Of a DNA stretch of 12,997 nt, positions 6,235-12,997 are shown piece by piece (within the stretch, counting starts at the first letter, position 1; each line of letters begins with the position of its first letter). Location: assembly GCA_017547865.1 (NCBI GenBank), contig JAFYOA010000314.1, positions 1-12,997 of the forward strand, read 5' to 3'. The notes beneath the pieces were generated by a model. That model did not search any database. It was given only the letters and a program-made list of their open reading frames with translations, and was not told the origin of the DNA. This DNA is from Clostridia bacterium (GTDB lineage: Bacteria; Bacillota_A; Clostridia; Oscillospirales; Acutalibacteraceae). Made by a program: the position numbers and the translations under genes.

Positions 6235-6252
6235 TGCAAACATTTCCATGCA
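6235..6252. promoter_or_regulatory. Conserved element upstream of GH88 paralog 3
   Basis: TGCAAACATTTCCATGCA, the partner of 4733-4750 with a single C/T difference. It ends 24 bases before the -35 hexamer. Confidence 0.4.
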
Positions 6253-6276
6253 CTGCTTCAATATTCGTTTTTTCTG

Positions 6277-6305
6277 TTGACTTTCCTGGCCGGTATGGTT
6301 ACAAT
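6277..6305 (+). promoter_or_regulatory. Promoter of GH88 paralog 3
   Basis: TTGACT (6277-6282), a 17-base spacer and TACAAT (6300-6305), again followed by GAAGCCA. It is the same motif as at 4786. Confidence 0.85.
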
Positions 6306-6340
6306 GAAGCCAGACCATTCTTTTACGGAGGATGATAAAG

Positions 6341-7489
6341 ATGAAAATGAGCGAAGATTATAAAAAGTGGCTGGACGAGGCCTGGGAAAAGCTGCAGGCC
6401 AAAGTTTCTGCCGAAGTGGATCGCATTGGCGACCGCATTCCCTTTGTGACCAAGGACGGCAAATACCCCAAATACTATGACGAAAACCTGGGCGACCTGT
6501 ACTGGTGGACCAACGGCTTCTGGCCCGGCATGCTGTGGCAGATGTACAATGCCACCGGTGACGAGCGCTACAAGACCGCTGCCGAAGGCGTGGAAAAGCG
6601 CATGGATCCCTGCCTGGCCGACGCCGCCGGCCTGCACCACGATACCGGCTTTATGTGGCTGCATACCTCTGTGGCCAACTACCGCAAAACCGGCAGTGAA
6701 GAATCCTTTAAGCGCAGCCTGCACGCTGCCAATATTCTGGCCGGCCGCTACAATCCCGATGGTCAGTTTATCCGTGCCTGGAACGGTTGGGATCCGGTGT
6801 ACGACAACTCCGGCTGGATGATCATCGACTGCATGATGAACATTCCGCTGCTTTTCTGGGCAAGTGAAGTGACCGGTGACCCCCGCTACAAGCAGGTTGC
6901 CGTGCACCATGCCGATACCGCCCTGGAATTCAATGTGCGCGAAGACGGTTCCTGCTTCCATATTGTTGCCATGAACCCCAATGCCCACGAAGTGGAATTC
7001 TACCCCCGCTGCCAGGGCTACGGCCCCGGTTCTTCCTGGTCTCGCGGCCAGTCCTGGGCTATTTACGGTTTTGCCGCTGCCTACAAGCACACCGGTGATA
7101 AGAAGTACCTGGATGCTGCCAAGAAGATCAGCCATTACTTTATGGCCTGTGCCGCCCAGACCGGCAACGTGCCGCTGTGCGATTTCCGCTCCCCTGCCGA
7201 ACCCGTGATGTACGACACCACCGCCGGCCTGTGCGCCGCCTGCGGTATGCTGGAAATTGCCCACCATGTGCCGGAATTTGAAAAGAGCCTGTACGAAAAC
7301 GGCGCCATGAACCTGCTGCGTGCCTGCGCCGATAAGTTCTGCGATTGGGATCCCGAACACGACGGTATCCTCTACGGCGGCACCGGTTCCTATTTCCACG
7401 ACAGAGTGCATGTTTCTTACATCTGGGGCGACTACTTCCTGGCCGAAGCCATTGTTCGCCTGCTGGATAAAGACATTTACCTCTGGTAA
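6341..7489 (+). CDS. GH88 unsaturated glucuronyl hydrolase-like protein, paralog 3
   Basis: 382 residues from the preferred ATG at 6341, nine bases after GGAGG (6327-6331). The in-frame ATG at 6332 touches that site and is unlikely to be used. This is the most divergent GH88 copy. It has WWTNGFWPGMLW (55-66), HHDTGF with D101, IDCMMN with D163 and WSRGQSW. It has six fewer residues before the first catalytic motif than paralogs 1 and 2. It also has a longer loop, WNGWDPVYDNSGW, where they have WNGDRxGW; that loop sits just before the second catalytic aspartate, so a different substrate or linkage preference is plausible. The C-terminus ends KDIYLW, like the KDLFIW of the others. There is no signal peptide. 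It has its own promoter, and a terminator of different sequence follows. Confidence 0.9.
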   Translation: MKMSEDYKKWLDEAWEKLQAKVSAEVDRIGDRIPFVTKDGKYPKYYDENLGDLYWWTNGFWPGMLWQMYNATGDERYKTAAEGVEKRMDPCLADAAGLHHDTGFMWLHTSVANYRKTGSEESFKRSLHAANILAGRYNPDGQFIRAWNGWDPVYDNSGWMIIDCMMNIPLLFWASEVTGDPRYKQVAVHHADTALEFNVREDGSCFHIVAMNPNAHEVEFYPRCQGYGPGSSWSRGQSWAIYGFAAAYKHTGDKKYLDAAKKISHYFMACAAQTGNVPLCDFRSPAEPVMYDTTAGLCAACGMLEIAHHVPEFEKSLYENGAMNLLRACADKFCDWDPEHDGILYGGTGSYFHDRVHVSYIWGDYFLAEAIVRLLDKDIYLW

Positions 7490-7572
7490 GTTGTCGGTGC
7501 CACAGCCACGCCGCGGGTGCTTTGAAGTTGTTTGCGGCAAGTAGCCGTGCAAAAAGTGAATGATTGCGGTTT

Positions 7573-7602
7573 GGCCGGCGGTTTCCGTCGGCCATTCTTT
7601 TT
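7573..7602 (+). terminator. Intrinsic terminator of GH88 paralog 3
   Basis: A nine-pair stem (7573-7581 with 7585-7593, one G-T pair) with a TTT loop is followed by ATTCTTTTT. The spacer 7490-7572 shows nothing else I can support and lacks the 151-bp repeat found after the other two GH88 genes. Confidence 0.85.
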
Positions 7603-7635
7603 GTGATTTTTCTGAAAGTGAACACAACTTTTTGG

Positions 7636-7664
7636 TTGACTTTCCTTTTCGTGATTGTTAGAAT
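7636..7664 (+). promoter_or_regulatory. Promoter of lyase A
   Basis: TTGACT (7636-7641), a 17-base spacer and TAGAAT (7659-7664), followed by GAAGCCG. Both lyase genes use TAGAAT as the -10, whereas GH88 paralogs 2 and 3 use TACAAT. Confidence 0.85.
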
Positions 7665-7704
7665 GAAGCCGAAGCCCCGTTGCGGGCAGACAGGAGGCAA
7701 CACC

Positions 7705-9489
7705 ATGACTTACGAAGAAATGTACGCACTGCTTTCCAACCTGCCGGAGAACCGTTTGCCGGCCGCGCTGGATGTTTCTCTGGAAGAGAAGCGGCAGCAG
7801 CTGCTGGCGAAAGATGTATACAAAAAATATTTGGCGCAGATGAGCGACCGAGCCGAACAATACCGGGCAGAACCCGCTACGGCGTCTCCTTTCAGCGCGT
7901 TTAAGCTGTTCGAGACTACCGGCGACCGCATTGAGTACAACAAGTATTACTTCAGCAACCGTGGCCGCATGGCAACGTTTGCCCTGATGACCTGGCTGTA
8001 CGGCCGGGAAGAAGATATTCACGCCCTGGAAGATGCCCTGTGGGCAGTGTGCGATGAATACACTTGGTGCCTGCCGCCCCATTTGGCCGGTACGGGTCTT
8101 ACCAAAGTGCAGAACGGGAACCACATCATTGATCTTTTTGCGGCAGAAACCGCCTGTGCGATTGGTGAGATTTTGGCCCTGGTGGGGGAAAAGCTGGCAC
8201 CCATTGTGGTGAAACGTGCCCGTTACCTGGTACAGGAACGAGTGTTGGAGCGCTTTTTGCAGGTGGAATGCAATTGGGAGCATGCCAAAAGCAACTGGGC
8301 CGCCGTGTGTGCCGGTTCTGTTGGCATGGCCGCTTTTTACGAGGCGAAAGACACCGAACAGCTGGCCCGCATTACCCACCGGCTGCAGGGAGCCATGGAA
8401 AGCTACGTCAGCTCCTTCCCCGCAGACGGCACCAGCATGGAGGGCATCTCTTACTGGACCTACGGCTTCTCTTTCTTTGCCTCTTATGCGGAAATGCTGC
8501 TGCGCATGACCAAAGGCGCCATTGACTGGTTTAAAGACGAGCGGGTGCGGCAGGTGGCGCTGTTCCAGCAAAAGGCTTATTTTGAAAATTATAACATTAT
8601 TAAATTTGCGGATTGCGGCAAGAGCGACACCGCACACTGGTGGGGACTTACTTCCTACCTGAAGAGCCGCTTTGATGAGATCGAATTCCTGCCCCGGGAT
8701 TACTACACCGATTACCCCGGCGATCCCTACTACCGCTGGGCTCCCTTCCTGCGGGATCTGGTGTGGAGCGATGATACTTATCCCGCCAATAACAAGAGCG
8801 GAAAGTGCTACATTCAGCCGGATGCCCAGTGGCTGATCTGCAACAGCAAGACAGGCATTGGCATGGCAGCCAAGGGCGGCAGCAATGACGAAACCCATAA
8901 CCACAACGATGTGGGCCACCTGCAGCTGTTCAAAAACGGTGATGAAGTGCTGGTGGATTGCGGTTCCGGCAACTACACCCGGGATTATTTCGGCCCCAAA
9001 CGCTACAACCTGTTTATCACCGGCTCCCAGGGTCATTCCGTGCCCGTTGTGGATGGCTGTTACCAAAAAGCCGGTGCCGAATACCGCGCCGCAGATGTTT
9101 CTTTTGGCGAGTGGTTTATGGAAATGGACATTGCCCCGGCCTATGGGCTGGAAAATCTGCGTTCTCTGCGCCGGCGCATTGCTTTTGAGGAGGAGACCGG
9201 CAAGGTGGAACTGACCGATACCTACGATTTTTCCGCCCCTGCCTGGGAGATCGTCGAGCGGTTCATCAGCTACAGCGAACCGGCCTTTGAAGAGGGAAAA
9301 GCGATTCTCACCGGCCCGAAGAGTGTGACCATTCTTTGCTTTGACCCGGCGCTGGAGCCCTCTGTAACGGTGGAAAACCCCGCACGTGCGGGCAACAACA
9401 GCGATGTGGCCGGCAAGCCTGTGTATGTGCTTGATTTTAAAGCAAAAAAGCCGGAAACCAAATGTACCTTTACCTTTACAATCGTTTAA
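7705..9489 (+). CDS. Heparinase II/III-like polysaccharide lyase A
   Basis: 594 residues. The ATG at 7705 follows GGAGG (7693-7697) by seven bases and matches the start of lyase B. The N-terminal half (to about residue 350) is a Trp- and Tyr-rich alpha-helical toroid with DEYTWCLPPHL (117-127), SNWAAVCAGSVG (196-207) and EGISYWTYGFSFF (246-258). The C-terminal half is a beta-rich heparinase II/III-type domain with the hallmark HNHNDVGH (398-405), a following VDCGSGNYTRDYFG (417-430) and GHSVP (443-447). Members of this fold cut uronic-acid glycans by beta-elimination using His/Tyr residues; H400 and Y250/Y253 are candidates here. There is no signal peptide, so it is probably a cytoplasmic oligosaccharide lyase feeding the GH88 enzymes. 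The polysaccharide-lyase family (for example PL12, 15, 17, 21 or 33) cannot be settled by eye. Confidence 0.85.
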   Translation: MTYEEMYALLSNLPENRLPAALDVSLEEKRQQLLAKDVYKKYLAQMSDRAEQYRAEPATASPFSAFKLFETTGDRIEYNKYYFSNRGRMATFALMTWLYGREEDIHALEDALWAVCDEYTWCLPPHLAGTGLTKVQNGNHIIDLFAAETACAIGEILALVGEKLAPIVVKRARYLVQERVLERFLQVECNWEHAKSNWAAVCAGSVGMAAFYEAKDTEQLARITHRLQGAMESYVSSFPADGTSMEGISYWTYGFSFFASYAEMLLRMTKGAIDWFKDERVRQVALFQQKAYFENYNIIKFADCGKSDTAHWWGLTSYLKSRFDEIEFLPRDYYTDYPGDPYYRWAPFLRDLVWSDDTYPANNKSGKCYIQPDAQWLICNSKTGIGMAAKGGSNDETHNHNDVGHLQLFKNGDEVLVDCGSGNYTRDYFGPKRYNLFITGSQGHSVPVVDGCYQKAGAEYRAADVSFGEWFMEMDIAPAYGLENLRSLRRRIAFEEETGKVELTDTYDFSAPAWEIVERFISYSEPAFEEGKAILTGPKSVTILCFDPALEPSVTVENPARAGNNSDVAGKPVYVLDFKAKKPETKCTFTFTIV

Positions 9490-9496
9490 TAAGTGC

Positions 9497-9525
9497 TTGA
9501 CTTTATTCCGGGAGCATATTAGAAT
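9497..9525 (+). promoter_or_regulatory. Promoter of lyase B
   Basis: TTGACT (9497-9502), a 17-base spacer and TAGAAT (9520-9525), followed by GAAGCCAGA. The -35 begins eight bases after the stop codon of lyase A and there is no terminator between, so lyase B can also be read through from upstream. Confidence 0.82.
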
Positions 9526-9569
9526 GAAGCCAGAAGGCCCCCTGTGGGCTTTATTTGGGAGGAAAAACC

Positions 9570-11351
9570 ATGACTTACGAAGAAATTTATGCAATGCTTT
9601 CCGATCTGCCGGAAAATCGTTTGCCCGCTGCACTGGATGTTTCTCTGGAAGAGAAGCGTCAGCAGCTGCTGACCAAGGAAGTCTATAAGGATTACCTGGC
9701 GCAGATTCGGGAAGAAGCAAGAAAGTATAAGGAAGAGCCCGCTGTTGCCATTCCTTACAATGCGTTTAAACTGTATGAAACCACCGGTGACCGCAGCGTG
9801 TTCCAGGGGTATTACTTCCGCAACCGCGGCCGCATGGCCACCCTGGGCCTGATGGTTTGGCTGTATGAAAACGAGGAAGACGTGCACGCCCTGGAAGATG
9901 CCCTGTGGACCGTGTGCGATGAATACACCTGGTGCCTGCCGGCCCACTTGGGCGGCACGGGCCTGACCAAAGTGCAGGATGAAGGCCATGTCATCGACCT
10001 GTTCGCCGCCGAGACCGCCTGCACCATCAGCGAGATCATCGCCCTGGTGGGTGACAAGCTGGCGCCCATTGTGGTGAAGCGTGCCCGTTACCTGGTGCAG
10101 GAGCGTGTGCTGGCCCGCTACCTGGAAACCACCTTCGGCTGGGAGACCGCCAAGCACAACTGGGCTGCCGTGTGCGCCGGTTCTGTGGGTGTGGCCGCAC
10201 TGTACGGTGCAAAAGATACCGAGCAGCTGGCCCGCATCGTGGAAAAACTGAATGGCGCCATGGAAAGCTATGTCAGTTCTTTCCCGGAGGATGGCACCAG
10301 TACGGAAGGTATTTCCTACTGGACCTACGGCTTCTCCTTCTTTGTGGCTTATGCGGAAATGCTGGCTCGCCTGACCAAGGGCAAGATGGACTGGTTCACC
10401 GATCCCCGTGTACGGCAGATCGCACTGTTCCAGCAGAAAGCCTATTTTGAAGATTACAACATCGTGAAGTTTGCCGACTGCGGCAAGGGCGATACCACCC
10501 GTTGGTGGGGCCTTACTTCTTACCTGAAGAGCCGCTACGACGACGTGGAATTCCTGCCCCGCGATTACTTTACCGCCTATACCGGCGATGGCTGCTACCG
10601 TTGGGCCGGTATGCTTCGCGACCTGGTGTGGAGCAACGATGCTTACCCCGCCAACAACAAGACGGATAAGTGCTACATCCAGAAAGATGCCCAGTGGCTG
10701 ATCTGCAACAGCAAGGTGGGTGTCAGCTTTGTGGCCAAGGGCGGCCACAACGCTGAATCTCACAACCACAACGACGTGGGCCACATCGAAATGTTCAAGA
10801 ACGGCGACGAAGTGCTGATGGACTGCGGTTCCGGCCTTTATAACCGTGATTACTTTGGCCCCAAGCGCTACGAGCAGTTTGTGACCAGCTCCCGCGGCCA
10901 TTCCGTGCCGATCATCAATGGCCAGTACCAGCAGCCCGGTGCTGAATTCTGTGCCAAAGATGTGCAGTTCGGCGAATGGTTCATCGATATGGACATTGCC
11001 CCTGCCTATGGCCTGGAAAATCTGAATTCTCTGCGCCGCCGCGTGTCTTTTGAAAAAGAAACCGGCAAGGTCACCATCACTGACAGCTTTGATCTGACCG
11101 CCCCTGCCGAATTGACCGAGCGCTTTGTAAGCTACAGCGTGCCTGCGCTGGAAGAGGGCAAGGTGGTTCTCACCGGTCCCCGCAGCACCACCGTGCTCAC
11201 CTACGATGCCGCTGTGTTCACGGCTTCCTTTGCGGAAGAATACCCCCTGAAGGGCCGTAAGGAGTCCACTGCCTCGAAGCCAGTGTATGTCATTGACTTT
11301 AAGGCGAAGGATCCCGAAGCCAAGTGCACCTTTACTTTTACTGCAGAATAA
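9570..11351 (+). CDS. Heparinase II/III-like polysaccharide lyase B
   Basis: 593 residues, a close paralog of lyase A over its whole length (about three quarters identical by eye). The first stretch, MTYEE through SLEEKRQQLL, is nearly the same. The ATG follows GGGAGG (9557-9562) by seven bases. The toroid motifs (DEYTWCLPAHL, EGISYWTYGFSFF) and the hallmark HNHNDVGH are intact, so both copies should be active. Differences from A fall in the strand before the hallmark (GGHNAES against GGSNDET), around residues 334-347, and in the last 60 residues. No signal peptide is seen. Its promoter is separate from that of A but of the same design. The two lyases may divide substrates or simply raise dosage; the sequence does not tell which. 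Confidence 0.85.
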   Translation: MTYEEIYAMLSDLPENRLPAALDVSLEEKRQQLLTKEVYKDYLAQIREEARKYKEEPAVAIPYNAFKLYETTGDRSVFQGYYFRNRGRMATLGLMVWLYENEEDVHALEDALWTVCDEYTWCLPAHLGGTGLTKVQDEGHVIDLFAAETACTISEIIALVGDKLAPIVVKRARYLVQERVLARYLETTFGWETAKHNWAAVCAGSVGVAALYGAKDTEQLARIVEKLNGAMESYVSSFPEDGTSTEGISYWTYGFSFFVAYAEMLARLTKGKMDWFTDPRVRQIALFQQKAYFEDYNIVKFADCGKGDTTRWWGLTSYLKSRYDDVEFLPRDYFTAYTGDGCYRWAGMLRDLVWSNDAYPANNKTDKCYIQKDAQWLICNSKVGVSFVAKGGHNAESHNHNDVGHIEMFKNGDEVLMDCGSGLYNRDYFGPKRYEQFVTSSRGHSVPIINGQYQQPGAEFCAKDVQFGEWFIDMDIAPAYGLENLNSLRRRVSFEKETGKVTITDSFDLTAPAELTERFVSYSVPALEEGKVVLTGPRSTTVLTYDAAVFTASFAEEYPLKGRKESTASKPVYVIDFKAKDPEAKCTFTFTAE

Positions 11352-11369
11352 TTGGTATATGGAAAAATT

Positions 11370-11397
11370 CCCTGCCGGAAGTTGCTTTTCGGCAGGG
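11370..11397. terminator. Probable terminator after lyase B, overlapping the next promoter
   Basis: A ten-pair stem (11370-11379 with 11388-11397, one G-T pair) encloses an eight-base loop. The T-tract on the plus strand is weak (ATTCTT); on the minus strand AATTTTT follows. The -35 hexamer of the downstream promoter lies inside the loop. Confidence 0.6.
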
Positions 11398-11410
11398 ATT
11401 CTTATATAAT
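11382..11410 (+). promoter_or_regulatory. Promoter of the HAD-family gene
   Basis: TTGCTT (11382-11387), a 17-base spacer and TATAAT (11405-11410), about 30 bases before the start codon. It lacks the TTGACTTT and GAAGCC features of the cluster promoters, so this gene is probably controlled separately. Confidence 0.7.
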
Positions 11411-11442
11411 AGGGGTAGTAAATTTACCGGAGGGAAAAATAA

Positions 11443-12096
11443 ATGGCATACCGCAAGCTTGTTATTTTTGATATGGACGGTTTGATGTTTGATACAGAGA
11501 AGCTGCACTTTGACAGCTATGGCATTGCCGCCAAAGAATTTGGCTATACCATGACCAAGGAAGTCTTTTGCCGGCTGCTGGGCGGTTCTTACGAGCGGAA
11601 TATGGCCATTCTGCGGGAGGAAATGGGCCCGGATTACCCCCTGGAAGAAGTGGAAAAGCGCACCGATGCCGTGCAGTTGGAGCACATTTATACCAAGGGT
11701 GTGCCGGTAAAGCCCGGCCTGCGGGAGCTGCTGCGCTCCATCAAAGAAAAGGGCATCCTCTGTGCGGTGGCTTCTTCTTCTCCGGAAGAATCTGTGATGC
11801 GCAACCTGAAGAGCGTTGGCATGGAAAATGACTTCGATATTCTGTATTTTGGCGATAAAGTAAAAGAGACCAAACCGGCGCCGGATATCTTTTTGGGGCC
11901 CTGCCGCGACCTGGGCGTGGACCCTGCGGATGCGCTGGTGCTGGAAGATTCTCAGAACGGCATTTTGGCGGCGCACCGGGCGGGCATTCCCGTGGTGTGC
12001 ATTCCCGATATGAAGTACCCCGAGCCGGAGTTTGCGGAAAAAACACTGGCGATCTGCGAAAATCTGCTGGCGGCAGAAAAATACCTGGAAAAATAA
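11443..12096 (+). CDS. HAD-superfamily hydrolase (beta-phosphoglucomutase/phosphatase-like)
   Basis: 217 residues, typical for HAD subfamily I with a helical cap. Motif I is FDMDGLMFDTE (9-19), with D10 the phospho-accepting nucleophile and D12 the acid/base. Motif II is the serine cluster 111-113 after CAVA, motif III is K144 in KETKPAPD, and motif IV is E168-D169 in LEDSQNG. All catalytic positions are present. The family includes sugar-phosphate phosphatases and phosphomutases; which one cannot be told from the motifs. The ATG follows GGAGGG (11429-11434) by eight bases. It has its own promoter, and a strong terminator begins four bases after the stop codon. A role in handling sugar phosphates from the neighbouring cluster is possible but is only suggested by position. 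Confidence 0.88.
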   Translation: MAYRKLVIFDMDGLMFDTEKLHFDSYGIAAKEFGYTMTKEVFCRLLGGSYERNMAILREEMGPDYPLEEVEKRTDAVQLEHIYTKGVPVKPGLRELLRSIKEKGILCAVASSSPEESVMRNLKSVGMENDFDILYFGDKVKETKPAPDIFLGPCRDLGVDPADALVLEDSQNGILAAHRAGIPVVCIPDMKYPEPEFAEKTLAICENLLAAEKYLEK

Positions 12097-12100
12097 AAAG

Positions 12101-12133
12101 AACCTCCGTGCGTGCAAACGTACGGAGGTTTTT
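12101..12133. terminator. Bidirectional terminator between convergent genes
   Basis: A 13-pair stem (12101-12113 with 12118-12130, one G-T pair) closes a GCAA tetraloop of the GNRA type. Five Ts follow on the plus strand, and the minus strand has a T-rich run opposite 12091-12099. It serves both the HAD gene and the convergent GNAT gene. Confidence 0.92.
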
Positions 12134-12138
12134 GCTGT

Positions 12139-12621
12139 TTATTCGGCAGTTTCGTCTGTAAAATAGCGGATGTACATAAATTCGCCGGAAAGATGGGTGC
12201 CCAGGCGGGTGTAGCCGCTTTTTTCGTACAGAGCCTGGCCACGTATATTGGCTACGTGGGTGGTCAGCAGCAGGCCGCCTTTGCCGTGCTCTTTGGCATA
12301 GGTTTCGGCGTAGGCCATCAGGCGGGTGCCCACGTGCTGGCCTTTGGCATCTTCGCTTACTGCAATGCCCAGCCACGGGGTTTGGTAATGGGTGTTGTAC
12401 AGGAAGACATAGCCGACCATGCGGCCCTGGTATTCGGCCAAAAAGTGCAGCATTTTTTGGCTGGTGCCATCAAAATAAGAGAGCGCACGCATTTCGTTGC
12501 CGCGGCCGCGGTTAAAAAAGAATTTGCCTTCCGAACCCAACCGGGTGAAAAAATCCTCCACCAGCGGACGGTCTTCCGGGGCAAAGGGGCGGATGATCAG
12601 TTCTTGGTTTTTCAGATCCAT
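12139..12621 (-). CDS. GNAT-family N-acetyltransferase
   Basis: 160 residues, typical of a single GNAT domain that transfers an acetyl group from acetyl-CoA. The N-terminus ELIIRPFAPED is the usual first strand. GIAVSEDAKGQHVGTRLM (85-102) is motif A, with QHVGTR as the pyrophosphate-binding loop. NIRGQALYEKSGY (125-137) is the motif B region near the acetyl-CoA tail. The ATG (complement of 12619-12621) follows GGAGG by five bases. It has its own promoter and ends at the shared bidirectional terminator. The acceptor substrate is unknown; amino-group acetylation of a small molecule or protein is the generic expectation. Confidence 0.88.
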   Translation of the reverse strand: MDLKNQELIIRPFAPEDRPLVEDFFTRLGSEGKFFFNRGRGNEMRALSYFDGTSQKMLHFLAEYQGRMVGYVFLYNTHYQTPWLGIAVSEDAKGQHVGTRLMAYAETYAKEHGKGGLLLTTHVANIRGQALYEKSGYTRLGTHLSGEFMYIRYFTDETAE

Positions 12622-12656
12622 AAGGGCCTCCTGTAAAAAACGATTCGTTGCTTTTC

Positions 12657-12684
12657 AGTATACTGCCTGCCGTGAATTTTGCAA
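12657..12684 (-). promoter_or_regulatory. Promoter of the GNAT gene
   Basis: On the minus strand TTGCAA (12679-12684) and TATACT (complement of 12657-12662) are 16 bases apart, about 35 bases before the start codon. Confidence 0.55.
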
Positions 12685-12713
12685 GGGCTTTTGCGAAATT
12701 TTCTTTTTCTGCC

Positions 12714-12747
12714 AAATAAAAAACAGGGTACCGAAGCACCCTGTTTT
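12714..12747 (-). terminator. Intrinsic terminator of the transporter gene
   Basis: A ten-pair stem (12720-12729 with 12738-12747) encloses an eight-base loop. On the minus strand it is followed by a T-rich run. It lies just after the stop codon at 12754. Confidence 0.85.
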
Positions 12748-12753
12748 GAAGAT

Positions 12754-12997
12754 TTAATTGAGACGAAGAATACCGGTGGACTGCAGGAACAGCACGGTCA
12801 TCAGAATGGGTGCGGCGTAGCGGATCATGAAGGCATACAGCTTTTTGCGCTTGAAAATGTGGCCGCTGCCTTCCATTTCCTCCACGATCCACCGGGGCTT
12901 GACCACCCAGCCGATGAGCAGGCAGGTGAGCAGAGAAATGAGGGGCATAAGGAAGCTGTTGCTAATGTAATCCACCACATCCAGCAGCTGCTGGCCG
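12754..12997 (-). CDS. C-terminal end of an NSS-family sodium-dependent transporter (partial)
   Basis: The last 80 codons of a gene entering from the right edge. It reads GQQLLDVVDYISNSFLMPL and continues through a hydrophobic segment ending LLIGWVV, a basic/acidic cytoplasmic stretch, and a final hydrophobic helix ending GILRLN. The pattern LLDxxDYISNxxLxPL followed by a helix ending xxGWV is characteristic of the C-terminal helices of bacterial neurotransmitter:sodium symporters (LeuT-like), which take up amino acids or related small molecules with sodium. The substrate site is outside the window. The TAA is the complement of 12754-12756 and a terminator follows. No functional link to the carbohydrate cluster is evident. 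Confidence 0.75.
   Translation of the reverse strand, partial: GQQLLDVVDYISNSFLMPLISLLTCLLIGWVVKPRWIVEEMEGSGHIFKRKKLYAFMIRYAAPILMTVLFLQSTGILRLN

Overview
The window (about 13 kb, moderately GC-rich, strong Shine-Dalgarno sites, TTGACA/TATAAT-type promoters) looks like chromosomal DNA of a gut-type Firmicute. Codon usage and protein style suggest the Ruminococcaceae/Oscillospiraceae (Faecalibacterium, Gemmiger or Subdoligranulum relatives). That placement is inference; there is no rRNA or marker gene that fixes it.

Left block (1-3083, minus strand): an rlmD-like 23S rRNA uracil-C5 methyltransferase leads an apparent operon. It continues into a proline/lysine-linker membrane protein of unknown function, whose reading frame appears broken near its 3' end, and then into the N-terminal part of a probable glycosidase-like protein that leaves the window.

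Centre (3185-11351, plus strand): this is the main feature, a carbohydrate-degradation cluster of five genes that are two paralog families in tandem. Three are GH88 unsaturated-glucuronyl-hydrolase-like genes (3253, 4856, 6341). Two are heparinase II/III-like lyases (7705, 9570). None has a visible signal peptide, so all five are probably cytoplasmic. Lyases of this superfamily cut uronic-acid-containing glycans by beta-elimination and leave a 4,5-unsaturated uronic acid at the new non-reducing end; GH88 enzymes remove that residue. Together they form a plausible intracellular module for imported uronide oligosaccharides. The window holds no transporter, sulfatase, regulator or uronate-catabolism gene, so the substrate cannot be named. 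Each of the five genes has its own strong promoter with an exact 17-bp spacer. Four of the promoters share an extended motif running into the transcribed region, and the three GH88 genes are each followed by a terminator. The spacers after the first two GH88 genes carry a near-identical 151-bp structured 3' region. The first also holds a roughly 91-bp block made of palindromes, including a three-way-junction fold, that the second lacks.

Right block (11382-12997): a HAD-superfamily phosphatase/phosphomutase gene with its own promoter, a bidirectional GNRA-loop terminator, a convergent GNAT acetyltransferase gene, and the C-terminal end of a sodium:neurotransmitter-symporter-family transporter entering from the right edge.
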